Below are positions 1 through 9,355 of a stretch of 64,000 bases of DNA, one piece after another. The notes under the pieces were generated by a model, which saw only the letters and a list, made by a program, of their open reading frames with translations, did no database searches and was not told the origin of the DNA. The position numbers and the translations under genes are program-made. Each line of letters begins with the position of its first letter. Positions within the stretch are counted from its first letter, which is position 1. This stretch comes from Solibacillus merdavium (GTDB lineage: Bacteria; Bacillota; Bacilli; Bacillales_A; Planococcaceae), in NCBI RefSeq assembly GCF_014836935.1, contig NZ_JACSPW010000002.1, positions 186,001 to 250,000 on the forward strand, in the 5' to 3' direction.

Positions 1-1
1 G

Positions 2-3000
2 TCATGAGTATATCTTCCTTTCAACATCACATAGTGGGAGTTGTATTTTAATTTCTTTGTTATTTAAAACATAATAACCAAACCCTGCCTGGATCTCCTC
101 TTCTTTACGATCGTAAGGAAGTGTGAACAATGTTTGATCGGACTTCTTCATTAATAAGACTGCTTGTCTAATTTGTTTAACCTCAGCCGACAGCGAATCA
201 TAGCCCTTCAAAATATCTGACGCATTGCCTGTAACGATAACGTTAAATCCTAAATAACTAGCATTCTTCATCAGTTTTACAATATGTTCTTGTAATCTAG
301 TATCCATAGCTGCGTTGAATCGTGCAAAGTCATCTATTACAAATAATATTGGCTCAAAATTGAGTTCTGATCGATCACTGAAATTTGTATTAGTGTAGGT
401 CATTTCGCGTGCAGCGAGCTCTTCTTCAATTGCGGTCAACCATTGCTCAACTTGATCCTTTCCTTCTAGTTGTGTCACTACCTCATTCTCTGTTAACGTA
501 GCCAAGCCTCTGTCGAAAGAATCATATACAGCAATGTGTCCTAATCCCTTTTGTATAGCGGTCGTTATTAGTAGCTTTAATACATTTGTTTTTCCTTTTT
601 GTGCTTGTCCGATTATTAAGCAGTGTTTATTTGTTAATAGATTAATTGCGACAGGTTGAACAAATTCTTCGTCCAGTCCAATTGGTAGAATTTGTGGTTG
701 CCCTTCCAGCCGGACATACTCAGAAAACTTCGTTAATGTTAAGTCATTAGGAAGCATTGGAATAGGCTGTGGGGCAGCATACTCGTGGTACTTGGCCTTT
801 AATGATTTAACGGTTTCTTTTACTGCTTCAAGCATTTCAAAATCATTTGTCCCATTAGCCGGCAGGAACATTTGAGAGAAATGTACTTCATCCTTCTTTA
901 TGATGGCTCTTCCAGGAATTGTTTCAGGAGCTAGATTTGTTTTACCCAGCACTGAATACGCCTCACTGTGGTCCATTAAGTAATGAACTATTTTCGTTTT
1001 TAAATTGTTCATTACTGCTTGGCGAATTGCTGAAATACGAGTCGCAGTAAAAATCATATAAATACCTAATGATTGTCCATCCCTTACAAATTGATTGAAA
1101 TTTGTTTCGAAATCGGGCATTTCATCTTTTATAAAGTCAAAATTTTCTACAGCAACAAAAATTAACGGAAGCTTTTTCTCTGCAACACTGTTATATAATT
1201 TAATGTTACCAACTTCCAACTGTTGCAATAGCTGTTTTCTCCGGATAATCTCTTCCCGGATCATTCTCATAAACTTTTCCATTTTCCGCTTTTCTTCCAT
1301 TAAGAAGAAATCCGCAGTATGAGGAAGTTGTTTTAATGGAAGCAATGATCCATTCCCAAAGTCCATTAAATAATAATGCACTTCTTCTGGACTATAGTTC
1401 TGTGCAATATTTAATAGTAACGTAAGCACTGTCGTAGATTTACCATAACCGCTTGAACCGAATATACCTATATTTCCATCTTCCATTACTTGATAGTAAT
1501 AAGGCGTTTGTTTTTGTTTTTCCGGTTCATCGACTAAAGCGATCGCAATTTGATTTCGCTCCTCCGAAGTGTAGGAATTATTATAAATTCTATCTTCAAG
1601 AGGTGATAACCATGGACTTCTAAGCTTTTTAACGCCTAATATATTTTGTGTTTCTTCAATTTTCGAAACAACCGCTTCAATTTCGGATATCGACTTCTGC
1701 TTATTTTCCTTTGCTGCTATATTCGATAAAGGAATGAGCCCCAAATCGGTTACAATGGCTATTTCGTCTTCACCACCTGAATGTTCTGAAAGATAAGGTG
1801 CTCCACTCCAGGCCGACTGGAACAAATCATACACTTCATTATTTCCAACTTGTAAATAACCTCTACCTGTAACAGTGATTGATGCAGCATCCGTATTTTT
1901 CAGTATTTCTTTACTGTCCGTCGCATCCTGAACTTTTAAGGCTATTTTAAAGCGAGCATTACTCCAGATTTGATCATCGATAACGCCACCTGGCTTTTGG
2001 GTAGCTAAAATAAGGTGAACCCCTAAGCTTCTTCCGATACGGGCTGCACTAACTAGTTCGCGAATAAAGTCAGGTTCTTCATTTTTTAATTCCGCAAACT
2101 CATCCGAGATTAAAAATAAATGAGGTAGCGGCTCTTCTGCGAGTTGTTGTTTGTATAAATCTGTGTAATCGTTAATATGCGTTACATTATATCGGTCAAA
2201 CAGAAGCTGACGGCGTTTTAATTCACTTCGAATGGAAGCAAGCGCACGATTTGTAAAGTTTACGCTTCCCTCTATATTTGTTATCGTCCCTAAAAGATGC
2301 GGTAATTTTTTAAACGGTTGTGCCATTCCCCCGCCTTTATAGTCAATCAGTAAAAATGCTACTTCATGCGGGTGGAAATGAACGGATAATGATAAAATGT
2401 ACGATTGTAAAAATTCACTTTTCCCTGAACCCGTAGTACCAGCAAGTAAACCATGGGGTCCATGAGCTTTTTCATGCAGATTCAGGTACACAAGATCATC
2501 TTTGCCTTTAAGCCCAATTGGTACAGCTAAAGATTGGGAAGATTTATTCTCCATCCATTTATGTGCGATATTTAATTCTTCTACTTCTCTTACACTCATC
2601 ATTTCAAGGAATGTTACATTATCTGGTATGGAGTTTGTCATACCCGTTTGATGATTTAAGGTACGTAACATCCGTGAAAAGCGTTCATTGTTTTCCTTTT
2701 GGTGACTATCTAATGTAAACGGTATATTTACCGCTTTTTTGTTCTGAATTAAAATATCACCCTCCGTATCATTTAAGTACCGGACGAGCGTGTATATATT
2801 GTCAGATAAGCTTTCCTTTGCATCAGTTGCAGTTATGACAGAAATATTTAAATGAGTATGGTCACCTTCCAAGTACTCTAAAATAACGTGATCTGAGATG
2901 AGCTGTTGATTTGTAACAATAAACACCAAATGTGGAGTAAATTGCATTTGCTCTTTTTCTTCTTTCAGATCCCGATCACGAACCATTTCGTAAATGGAGG

Positions 3001-4474
3001 AAAGCAACTGATCCCTCGTTTTTTCGTTATAAATGAGTCCTCTTGCATACATATTAGGTATATTAAAATGCGGCAACCACTTCATCCATTCAAACTGAGC
3101 ATAATCTTCTTCATCAAAAATAAAAATAAAACGGAGATCATGATAACTATGAAAAAAGGCGAGTTGACCAATTAGCTGTTGTATTTCCTTTTTTACTACT
3201 CGATCTTTACCAATTAATCCAATCGGTCCTTTCGCTAAATTTGCGATAACTGGCATGTCAGCGATTTCTTTATATACTTTTTCAAGTTTCTGAGACTGCT
3301 CGATTAAATTATCCATTTCGCGATTGGCCATATCATTTGAATTTAACGAAATAGAAAAGCTCGACGGAACAGTACCAGTTCCTAAACGAAACTGTAGAAA
3401 ATCCTCACTTTCTACAGATCGTTCCCAAATTCGATCGGATATCTGATTTGTTAAATACTTCATCCGTTCAAATGTAGGAAAGTGAAATTCCATTGTGAAC
3501 TTCTGTTTATCTGCCAGCTCCTGTAGTTCATGGCGTTTGTTCTCAAGATAAGCTGTGTACACACGGATTCGCTTTTCTTTTTTTCTTTTTTCGTTGCTGC
3601 GATCTTTAAAATATTGCACCGATGATGTAATTAATGTCATAACGAACATAACCATCGTAATTAGAATAAAAATTCCTCGAGGTTGAATAACGGCTACAAT
3701 TCCCATAACAATCAACATTACAAGCGGCGGTAAAATTATTATCCACAACCCTCTACCTGAAGGATCATTTTCTTGCGAAGGAAAAGAAAGTGTTACTTTT
3801 TCATTCGGAAGCTCATATACCATCCTTGGAGTCCTTCTATAAATTGGATACTTTTTTTTCATCTCTGAAGCAGGTTCGATAATATTGGAAAGAGTTGCAT
3901 CGAAGTTTTCAAAACTGCTAATTTCGAGTACGTCCTCTTCCAAAAGTCGAATAATCAAAAAGGGTGTGAATATAATGTCCCCAATTTGTATTTCCTTACT
4001 TGCAAACTTTCTTTGACCATTTATATATAGGTGATTCTCATTCGATATTTCGAGGAGCCATTTTTTCTCTACTCTTATTAGTGAGAACGTCTGCGTATTT
4101 TCGTAATTTTCTTCCCAGAAGATATCTGCTTCTTCAAACTTAGTTGAAAACAGAATTTCCTGTCTATTTCCAATGAAATAGGTATTGCTGTTTGTTACGG
4201 CTAGAAATAGAATGATTTTCAGTTTTTTATTGCTTTTTTCATCTTGCCATTCAAAAAATTGCTTCGGATTTACTTTCCCAAGCAGTTTTTCATGCTGTTT
4301 TACTGTAAAGCCAAAGGAATCTTCGGTAATCAGTAGTGAACCATTTGTAAATGGTAAGTTTTGAATCGTCACTGTATGCGATGAATCGGGACCAACTGTA
4401 ACGGTTTTACTTTTCATCTGATCCAGTTGTATCGCTTGGTAATAGTTATCATAAAAAAACAAAAGCATACTCAT
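2..4474 (-). CDS. yukBA: Type VII secretion system FtsK/SpoIIIE-type ATPase YukBA (EssC)
   Basis: Membrane-anchored motor ATPase of the Firmicutes type VII (WXG100/ESX-like) secretion system, 1490 aa. The N-terminal ~200 residues fit the FHA-like region of EssC. Two hydrophobic helices lie near residues 240-290. Three FtsK-type modules follow, with P-loops GTTGSGKS (~676), GSSGYGKS (~1003) and a weaker GQAQKGKT (~1288). Length matches full-length YukBA/EssC, so the gene is complete. It starts at ATG 4474 behind AAGGTG and is last of yukE-yukD-yukC-yukBA in this window. Its TGA stop overlaps an ATG at 5..3, probably the next gene (yueB/esaA in B. subtilis order), which lies outside the window. 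Confidence 0.96.
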   Translation of the reverse strand: MSMLLFFYDNYYQAIQLDQMKSKTVTVGPDSSHTVTIQNLPFTNGSLLITEDSFGFTVKQHEKLLGKVNPKQFFEWQDEKSNKKLKIILFLAVTNSNTYFIGNRQEILFSTKFEEADIFWEENYENTQTFSLIRVEKKWLLEISNENHLYINGQRKFASKEIQIGDIIFTPFLIIRLLEEDVLEISSFENFDATLSNIIEPASEMKKKYPIYRRTPRMVYELPNEKVTLSFPSQENDPSGRGLWIIILPPLVMLIVMGIVAVIQPRGIFILITMVMFVMTLITSSVQYFKDRSNEKRKKEKRIRVYTAYLENKRHELQELADKQKFTMEFHFPTFERMKYLTNQISDRIWERSVESEDFLQFRLGTGTVPSSFSISLNSNDMANREMDNLIEQSQKLEKVYKEIADMPVIANLAKGPIGLIGKDRVVKKEIQQLIGQLAFFHSYHDLRFIFIFDEEDYAQFEWMKWLPHFNIPNMYARGLIYNEKTRDQLLSSIYEMVRDRDLKEEKEQMQFTPHLVFIVTNQQLISDHVILEYLEGDHTHLNISVITATDAKESLSDNIYTLVRYLNDTEGDILIQNKKAVNIPFTLDSHQKENNERFSRMLRTLNHQTGMTNSIPDNVTFLEMMSVREVEELNIAHKWMENKSSQSLAVPIGLKGKDDLVYLNLHEKAHGPHGLLAGTTGSGKSEFLQSYILSLSVHFHPHEVAFLLIDYKGGGMAQPFKKLPHLLGTITNIEGSVNFTNRALASIRSELKRRQLLFDRYNVTHINDYTDLYKQQLAEEPLPHLFLISDEFAELKNEEPDFIRELVSAARIGRSLGVHLILATQKPGGVIDDQIWSNARFKIALKVQDATDSKEILKNTDAASITVTGRGYLQVGNNEVYDLFQSAWSGAPYLSEHSGGEDEIAIVTDLGLIPLSNIAAKENKQKSISEIEAVVSKIEETQNILGVKKLRSPWLSPLEDRIYNNSYTSEERNQIAIALVDEPEKQKQTPYYYQVMEDGNIGIFGSSGYGKSTTVLTLLLNIAQNYSPEEVHYYLMDFGNGSLLPLKQLPHTADFFLMEEKRKMEKFMRMIREEIIRRKQLLQQLEVGNIKLYNSVAEKKLPLIFVAVENFDFIKDEMPDFETNFNQFVRDGQSLGIYMIFTATRISAIRQAVMNNLKTKIVHYLMDHSEAYSVLGKTNLAPETIPGRAIIKKDEVHFSQMFLPANGTNDFEMLEAVKETVKSLKAKYHEYAAPQPIPMLPNDLTLTKFSEYVRLEGQPQILPIGLDEEFVQPVAINLLTNKHCLIIGQAQKGKTNVLKLLITTAIQKGLGHIAVYDSFDRGLATLTENEVVTQLEGKDQVEQWLTAIEEELAAREMTYTNTNFSDRSELNFEPILFVIDDFARFNAAMDTRLQEHIVKLMKNASYLGFNVIVTGNASDILKGYDSLSAEVKQIRQAVLLMKKSDQTLFTLPYDRKEEEIQAGFGYYVLNNKEIKIQLPLCDVERKIYS

Positions 4475-4539
4475 TAAATCACCTTCTAATAGGGACTTTT
4501 ACTACTAAATAGTGTTGGAATAACTTTATTTAAAATTAA

Positions 4540-5868
4540 TTATTCTTCTGTTGAATTATCCGCGCTTTCTGCATCTGTAGAACCCGCATTGTCTTCCTTA
4601 TTTTCCTCTGCGGTTGGTTTGTTGGTGCTTGGTTTTTCAGACTTTATTTCCTCATTTTTGGTTGAATCTTTATTACTGGAACTTGCTTCCTCTATTTCGA
4701 GTTCTTCTTTTAATTGTTCAAGCTGTTCCGTTACTTCCTCTTTTTCAGTTTGAATTTTATCTAGTAACTGCTCTCGTTCTTCACTTTCCAGATCGAGGTT
4801 TCCTTTTACAGTTTCCTCATAATGCAGTAAAGCTAGCATTATTAAATCCAAATCCTCGAGTTGTCGTGCTAAGGCTAATGCTTCCTCTGCCTGTCCACGG
4901 CCAATATAAATCCAATATTTAAAATAATTTGGATCTGTCTGCAGCGTTATTGTCTTTAAGACATTTTCTTTCTGCTCCTCGGTCAATGTTTCATTTACGA
5001 TATAAGCAAGCGATAGCTCATACTGTATAACTTTAGGCATATGCTCAATATCATAATTTGTCAGTCTATTAATTACTTCACTATAATCTCCTTGAAGATA
5101 GGAATTCTGAACCTCCACAAAAGCTTCTTGACGAGGTTGAAGCACTAGTGCCGAATATCCTGTATATGCTCCTAGAGGTATAAGTGCGAATAAAAGACCT
5201 GCAATACCGTAACGTACCCAGCTCCATTTTGTTTTTGAAACTGTTACTAGCTTTTTTTCTTCATTTTTCAGTAGAATTATTTGTTTTTTTATCGTATCAT
5301 TTAGTTCATTTTCATCCTTAGCACTCATTACCTTTTCAGCAATGGGACTAAGTTCAATAGATTGAGAGAACTGAATATATTGTTCGAATGTATATTTAGG
5401 ATCAATTGCAGCAGCAATAAGCGCTTTCGTTTCATTCCAAATTCGGTTACTGTCTTTTTCATAGGGAGGAATGCTTTCCTTCACCCCGTAATGTAGAAAA
5501 TATGGCATTAAGCTTTCATCGATTAATACATTTTCCGGGCATACAATAAGGTGGAGCCGGTTAAATGAATGGCGGCTTTGCACTTTTAAAACTTGTGAAG
5601 CAAACATCCAGCGACTTAGTTCTTTTAATTTCCGCAATTCTCCAAAAGTCATATAATTTGATTCTTTTTTATAGGTGAAAATTAATTCATCATCTGTTAA
5701 AGTGATACTTTTATTTATGAAAGGGTTATGTTCTTGTAATAGTGCAATTTCTATTTCATTTGCTAGTTTTATTTTTTCTTTTTGAAAAGTAATTGTGATC
5801 TCATCTTGTTCAAACTTGAGGATAGCCTCTAATTGCTTTTCTAAATAGGATAGTTTCTTTTTTGACAT
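4540..5868 (-). CDS. yukC: Type VII secretion protein YukC (EssB)
   Basis: Integral membrane component of the type VII secretion apparatus, 442 aa. The cytosolic N-terminal part (~1-210) matches the pseudokinase-like region of EssB/YukC. One transmembrane segment (~215-240, GIAGLLFALIPLGAY) follows, then an extracytoplasmic helical domain. The last ~60 residues are a low-complexity Glu/Ser/Asn/Lys tail, probably disordered. Start ATG 5868 has a good SD (AAGGAG) that overlaps the yukD stop 12 nt upstream, which suggests translational coupling. It sits between yukD and yukBA exactly as in the B. subtilis yuk operon. The tail is the least conserved part of the family, so its composition is not alarming. 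Confidence 0.94.
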   Translation of the reverse strand: MSKKKLSYLEKQLEAILKFEQDEITITFQKEKIKLANEIEIALLQEHNPFINKSITLTDDELIFTYKKESNYMTFGELRKLKELSRWMFASQVLKVQSRHSFNRLHLIVCPENVLIDESLMPYFLHYGVKESIPPYEKDSNRIWNETKALIAAAIDPKYTFEQYIQFSQSIELSPIAEKVMSAKDENELNDTIKKQIILLKNEEKKLVTVSKTKWSWVRYGIAGLLFALIPLGAYTGYSALVLQPRQEAFVEVQNSYLQGDYSEVINRLTNYDIEHMPKVIQYELSLAYIVNETLTEEQKENVLKTITLQTDPNYFKYWIYIGRGQAEEALALARQLEDLDLIMLALLHYEETVKGNLDLESEEREQLLDKIQTEKEEVTEQLEQLKEELEIEEASSSNKDSTKNEEIKSEKPSTNKPTAEENKEDNAGSTDAESADNSTEE

Positions 5869-5880
5869 CTGCTTGACTCC

Positions 5881-6120
5881 TTACAAGATTTCTAGTCGAT
5901 CACCTGTAGTAACACCACTATTTGCCAATAGGTCATTTCCGGATAATACGGTTTGTTTATTTACAATTCGAATCCAATAACCTTCCTTTGGAGGATATGT
6001 TATTGACTTTGCCTGCCAAACAATATTGACCAACTCTTTGACTGAATAGGAATTTGACAGACGTAAATCAAAACACTCCTCGCTATAGTTTTTTAAGTCT
6101 ATAGATACCTCTATGTACAT
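5881..6120 (-). CDS. yukD: Ubiquitin-like type VII secretion protein YukD (EsaB)
   Basis: Small cytosolic protein (79 aa) with the size and residue pattern of the YukD/EsaB family, which has a ubiquitin-like beta-grasp fold but no C-terminal diglycine for conjugation. The protein ends in DRLEIL, consistent with that. It is needed for type VII secretion in B. subtilis and Staphylococcus, though its molecular role is unsettled. Start ATG 6120 follows GAGGTGA at good spacing. It lies between yukE (148 nt away, with a hairpin between) and yukC (12 nt). Confidence 0.92.
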   Translation of the reverse strand: MYIEVSIDLKNYSEECFDLRLSNSYSVKELVNIVWQAKSITYPPKEGYWIRIVNKQTVLSGNDLLANSGVTTGDRLEIL

Positions 6121-6213
6121 TTTATATTCACCTCATTCAATCAAAGTAAGGTTGACTAATTCAAAGTGAAAGACGATTTATAGGGAACAAAAACAAAACT
6201 GTCCAGCAAATGA

Positions 6214-6246
6214 AAAGAGCGCCTTCATCTGAATACGACGCTCTTT
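6214..6246 (-). terminator. Hairpin between yukE and yukD
   Basis: Inverted repeat AAAGAGCG/CGCTCTTT separated by 17 nt, directly after the yukE stop in transcript direction. Only a short T run follows (TTTTCATTTG), so this is probably a partial terminator or mRNA 3'-end stabiliser. It would let yukE be made in excess over the membrane components downstream. Confidence 0.55.
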
Positions 6247-6268
6247 AAATCTTAATTCTAGATGAAAC

Positions 6269-6562
6269 TTAACTGCGAATTTGCCCTGCAATTTGACGAT
6301 CTGCATCTGCAAGAGCATGTGCAGTATTTTTCAGTTGTACAGATACATCCTGTAAAAGTCGTTGCATATCTTGAATTGATGGACGTAAAGTCGTGTATTG
6401 ATCTGCAAAGGCTCGACTTGATTCACCTTCCCACATAGACTGTAATTCTTGAATCATATTATCTAATCGTGAAATTTGCTCTTCAACCTGTGCACTTTCA
6501 GTTCCATAACGATTGGACATTGCTTCTAACTCAGCTGGGGTTACACGAATAATTCCTGACAT
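6269..6562 (-). CDS. yukE: WXG100 family secreted protein YukE (EsxA)
   Basis: Canonical type VII secretion substrate, 97 aa, forming a helical hairpin that dimerises. The W-x-G turn is W44-E45-G46, flanked by two amphipathic helices with regularly spaced Leu/Ile/Met. The start is the ATG at 6562 behind AAAGGAGAG; an in-frame ATG 19 codons upstream (6619) has no SD and would add residues foreign to the family. It is the first gene of the yuk operon, under a sigma-A-like promoter at 6640-6667 and followed by a hairpin. Product is predicted to be exported by YukBA/YukC without a signal peptide. Confidence 0.96.
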   Translation of the reverse strand: MSGIIRVTPAELEAMSNRYGTESAQVEEQISRLDNMIQELQSMWEGESSRAFADQYTTLRPSIQDMQRLLQDVSVQLKNTAHALADADRQIAGQIRS

Positions 6563-6639
6563 AAAATTCTCTCCTTTTTCTTGTTTATTTAGGTATAAAT
6601 TGTAAAATATATCCTGCAATTTAATACCCGTATTTTAAT

Positions 6640-6667
6640 TTTATAAACCAAAAAATAACAAGGTCAA
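6640..6667 (-). promoter_or_regulatory. Probable sigma-A promoter of the yukE operon
   Basis: Minus-strand TTGACC (6667..6662) and TATAAA (6645..6640) separated by 16 nt, about 80 nt upstream of the yukE start. It is the only good -35/-10 pair seen in the divergent region. Confidence 0.55.
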
Positions 6668-6867
6668 CAAGATTTGTGTAAAAAAGGAGTTTTATACTAA
6701 TTTTAATTTAATAAAATAAGCAAACTATATCAGTTTAAGATTTTTTAATTGTGATATATTAATGAGGTATAGTCCAAATCGGAGTCATATTTTAGAACTT
6801 AAAATTAACTAAAATAGTTAAGTTAAAAAGCTAATCCGCAAAAACTAATAGATTATGAGGTGACGAA

Positions 6868-7203
6868 ATGTCGTTAGGATATTGGTATTCTGAGTTGAAT
6901 AAAAAGCAAAGTCATTTAAACCGTTTGGAAACGTGCAATAGTCAATTAACAGGAAAGCAAAATGAATTTTCCAACAATAAGTACCTTATGACAAAACCTG
7001 AATTAACAACAATGGCATGGAATGGGAGTTTAGCAACACGATTTGATGATATTCGAAACAACGGAATTCTCAACAGCTATGAAGCTATACAAAATATACA
7101 ATTGAATAACGTATTTGCTGCACTGTTGGACATGATGGAGAAAATCCGTCAAGAAATCGAATCAATTCGAGCTATCATTGCCCGCCTTGAAGCAGCAATA
7201 TAA
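6868..7203 (+). CDS. Small WXG-like helical protein, YwqH/DUF5082-like, divergent from yukE
   Basis: 111 aa, almost entirely alpha-helical, with a W51-N-G53 turn followed by ATRFD, the same helix-turn-helix layout as WXG100/YwqH-type partners of type VII toxins. No signal peptide or membrane segment. Start ATG 6868 has GAGGTGA at good spacing. It is transcribed away from yukE across a ~300 nt AT-rich region, and no LXG toxin or immunity gene follows, since ykvI comes next on the other strand. Family assignment rests on layout rather than strong identity; it could be a chaperone or co-secreted partner for a toxin encoded elsewhere. Confidence 0.7.
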   Translation: MSLGYWYSELNKKQSHLNRLETCNSQLTGKQNEFSNNKYLMTKPELTTMAWNGSLATRFDDIRNNGILNSYEAIQNIQLNNVFAALLDMMEKIRQEIESIRAIIARLEAAI

Positions 7204-7243
7204 GAGTTAAATTTACCAGCTGAGGAATTCTGCATTTTAGTTT

Positions 7244-8302
7244 TTATGTTTTTCTCTTGTTGGTACGTAAGATACGTACTTGCGCCAATACAATAGCCAC
7301 TATTAACACCATCCCGAGGTAGCCCATAATGGTATACAATTTACCGACTAATGTTGTAAAGCCAATGAGGCTAGCTGCAAAACCTACTAAACTAAGTAGT
7401 ATCACAATGATTTTCATCATTAAATTTTCTTTCTTTACAATTCGTACTGCCAGTATATATAGTGTGCCTACCGCTGTACTGTATATCATTGCTAGTAAAA
7501 CGATGGACATAATATTCCCTACTGTTGGATGAATTTGTTTTGCTAGCTCAAGCGTTGGCATATCCACGCCTGCCACAATATCCATTTTCGCAAAAAGAGC
7601 TAAATTAATGAGCAATATTAATAAGCCAAGTACTCCCCCTCCTAAAGCGCCACCCCTTCTTGCAGCTTTTCTGTCTTTTGTCGTTCCTCCCATTAGAATA
7701 AGCATGGCCGCCCCTGCAGCAATATTATATGAAACATACAATACCGCGCTCGTTAGCCAATGAGAGCTTGCAGATTGCTGTTTTTTTGCTAGGATATTCA
7801 GCTCGCTTATTGAGTAATCGACTGTAAATAAAGAATAAATCAAAAGAATAAAAATAACGCCCAGTAAATATGGCATTAATGCCGCAATCATGTTGATGAT
7901 GCTATTCGCATTTAGTAAAAGTGTAAAAACTACTGCAAGAGTCATTAGCATACTTCCAAATGACGGCTCCATATTATACATTTGATTAAATGTAGCTCCT
8001 GCACCCGCGAACATAACAATCGCAATACCAAATAATACAATAGAAATTAATAAATCCAGTACCGGACCAAAAGCACGACCGCCAATGTAATGAATGCCCT
8101 CCTTATGGGAAGTCGTCTGCAAATCCGATCCGATTTGCGCAAGTGTCATGCCTAAGAAAGCAAAAATGATCGCTGCAACAATACAACCAAACACACTAAC
8201 TAGTCCAAAGCTTGTAAAGTACTGCATAATCTCCTGTCCAGAAGCAAAACCTGCACCGACTACCAAACTGACAAATGTACCTGCAATTTGTATACTCTTT
8301 TT
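7244..8302 (-). pseudogene. Not a pseudogene: coordinates of the ykvI reading frame after its first codon (see 7244..8305)
   Basis: Placeholder to record a start-codon check: the frame has no ATG near its 5' end, so the TTG at 8305 is needed. Read the next entry for the annotation. Confidence 0.02.
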
Positions 8303-8305
8303 CAA
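7244..8305 (-). CDS. ykvI: YkvI-family membrane transporter (APC superfamily)
   Basis: 353 aa with about ten hydrophobic segments. The N-terminal VVGAGFASGQE signature, with unwound-helix glycines, is typical of YkvI and other APC/LeuT-fold transporters. The substrate of YkvI is not known; an amino acid or a similar small solute is an inference from the superfamily. It starts with TTG at 8305, 5 nt after GAAGGTG; no ATG in frame gives a comparable site. It stands alone, convergent with the WXG-like gene; a terminator-like hairpin at 8404-8436 separates it from the SIMPL gene upstream. Confidence 0.82.
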   Translation of the reverse strand: MKKSIQIAGTFVSLVVGAGFASGQEIMQYFTSFGLVSVFGCIVAAIIFAFLGMTLAQIGSDLQTTSHKEGIHYIGGRAFGPVLDLLISIVLFGIAIVMFAGAGATFNQMYNMEPSFGSMLMTLAVVFTLLLNANSIINMIAALMPYLLGVIFILLIYSLFTVDYSISELNILAKKQQSASSHWLTSAVLYVSYNIAAGAAMLILMGGTTKDRKAARRGGALGGGVLGLLILLINLALFAKMDIVAGVDMPTLELAKQIHPTVGNIMSIVLLAMIYSTAVGTLYILAVRIVKKENLMMKIIVILLSLVGFAASLIGFTTLVGKLYTIMGYLGMVLIVAIVLAQVRILRTNKRKT

Positions 8306-8394
8306 TACGCACCTTCTTTATTTCACTTTTTATCATTGTTACTTTATGTATACAAAGGATCCAATCATGCTTTTACATGAAAGAATAAGCAATA

Positions 8395-8436
8395 CAAAAT
8401 AAAAACCAAACTGAAAAAGTTCTTAACAGTTTGGTT
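8395..8436 (-). terminator. Rho-independent terminator of the SIMPL gene
   Basis: Perfect 10-bp inverted repeat AACCAAACTG/CAGTTTGGTT (8404-8413 and 8427-8436), followed on the minus strand by TTTTTATTTT. It ends transcription from the SIMPL-domain gene before ykvI. Confidence 0.8.
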
Positions 8437-8497
8437 CATGTCTATTTTTTATTTGCTTGAAATCGGAACTTAAAATCAGAATATCTAACTTACTGCA

Positions 8498-9151
8498 CTA
8501 ATACTGAAATTTGACTTTTACAGTAGCTGTTACTGTTATCAATCCGGATTCAATCGGTGTAACAGCCTGTTGGTTACTTAGTTGAAGCATTTTGTATGGA
8601 ATAGGAGTAGCAGTATTTGTCTCTTCAATTATTTCTATAGGTAACGGTTCTAAAGTTGCATGCATCGTTTCAGCCATGGATTTTGCTTTACCTAACGCGT
8701 CAATCAGGGCATACTGAAGTGCCTGACGATAGTAAGTATCTACGTGCTCTATTTTGAATTGTATGCCCGATACATGGTTCGCCCCATTTCGTGTCGCTGT
8801 ATCGATAACCGTACCAACTTGATTAATATCCACTATTTTTACAGTAATTGCATTTTGAACTTCATATCCTCTTAATACTTGTTTTCCATCAATATAGTCA
8901 TAGGTTGGGAATATATTATAAGCTGACGTTTGGATTTCATCTCTTCGAATATTCAAATTCAAGAGCGATTCAATAACCCGATTCATAATAATCGCATTTT
9001 CATGTTGAGCAGAACTGACGTTATCCCCTTCTGTACGCACTTCAATTTGAATTTGCGCATAATCTGGTTGAACCATAATTTCTCCATTACCCGATACTGT
9101 CATTTCCCGTGAAGTAGGTAATGGCTGATACTTCATTTGTGGATAATACAT
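8498..9151 (-). CDS. SIMPL (DUF541) domain protein
   Basis: 217 aa. Core motifs of the SIMPL/YggE family: VSGNGEIMVQPDYAQIQ near the N-terminus and alternating beta strands with LxxxGI-type turns, ending in a beta strand VTVTATVKVKFQY. Family members occur in envelopes and are linked to oxidative stress, but the molecular function is not known. No signal peptide is visible, which is common for Bacillales members. The start is the ATG at 9151, preceded by AAGGTG at 6 nt; an ATG 11 codons upstream (9184) has no SD. Single-gene unit with its own terminator. Confidence 0.82.
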   Translation of the reverse strand: MYYPQMKYQPLPTSREMTVSGNGEIMVQPDYAQIQIEVRTEGDNVSSAQHENAIIMNRVIESLLNLNIRRDEIQTSAYNIFPTYDYIDGKQVLRGYEVQNAITVKIVDINQVGTVIDTATRNGANHVSGIQFKIEHVDTYYRQALQYALIDALGKAKSMAETMHATLEPLPIEIIEETNTATPIPYKMLQLSNQQAVTPIESGLITVTATVKVKFQY

Positions 9152-9248
9152 ACCTCCCACCTTTCTTCTAATGTTTTTTAACATACTATGCGAGTAAGTA
9201 TTAATTCATTTTAATTTCTGATCTTTTTAATCCGGGTGGGTCAAAATA

Positions 9249-9286
9249 AAAATACAATTTTTCTCCGGAGAGAAAAATTGTATTTT
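9249..9286 (-). terminator. Terminator hairpin after the cation antiporter gene
   Basis: Perfect 17-bp stem (9249-9265 with 9270-9286) and 4-nt loop CGGA. The stem starts in A4 and ends in T4. Its inner part (ATTTTTCTC/GAGAAAAAT) is the same as in the hairpin at 41307-41345, and both sit beside a copy of the dispersed element. Confidence 0.8.
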
Positions 9287-9316
9287 GTGGGATAATTGTT
9301 TTTCGTTTTGACTACT

Positions 9317-9337
9317 CTTTCCACGGGCACGGCCTAA
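9317..9337. repeat. Truncated remnant of the dispersed palindromic element
   Basis: TTTCCACGGGC followed by a GGCCTRA-type sequence matches the left part of the element at 41357-41536. The rest is missing: the antiporter stop codon follows within 20 nt. Confidence 0.5.
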
Positions 9338-9355
9338 TTATGTCCCGTCCTCTTC

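Noticed and set aside
7244-8302. Possible pseudogene label for the ykvI frame
   Set aside because: The low-confidence placeholder in the feature list should be ignored. The frame is intact and starts with TTG 8305.
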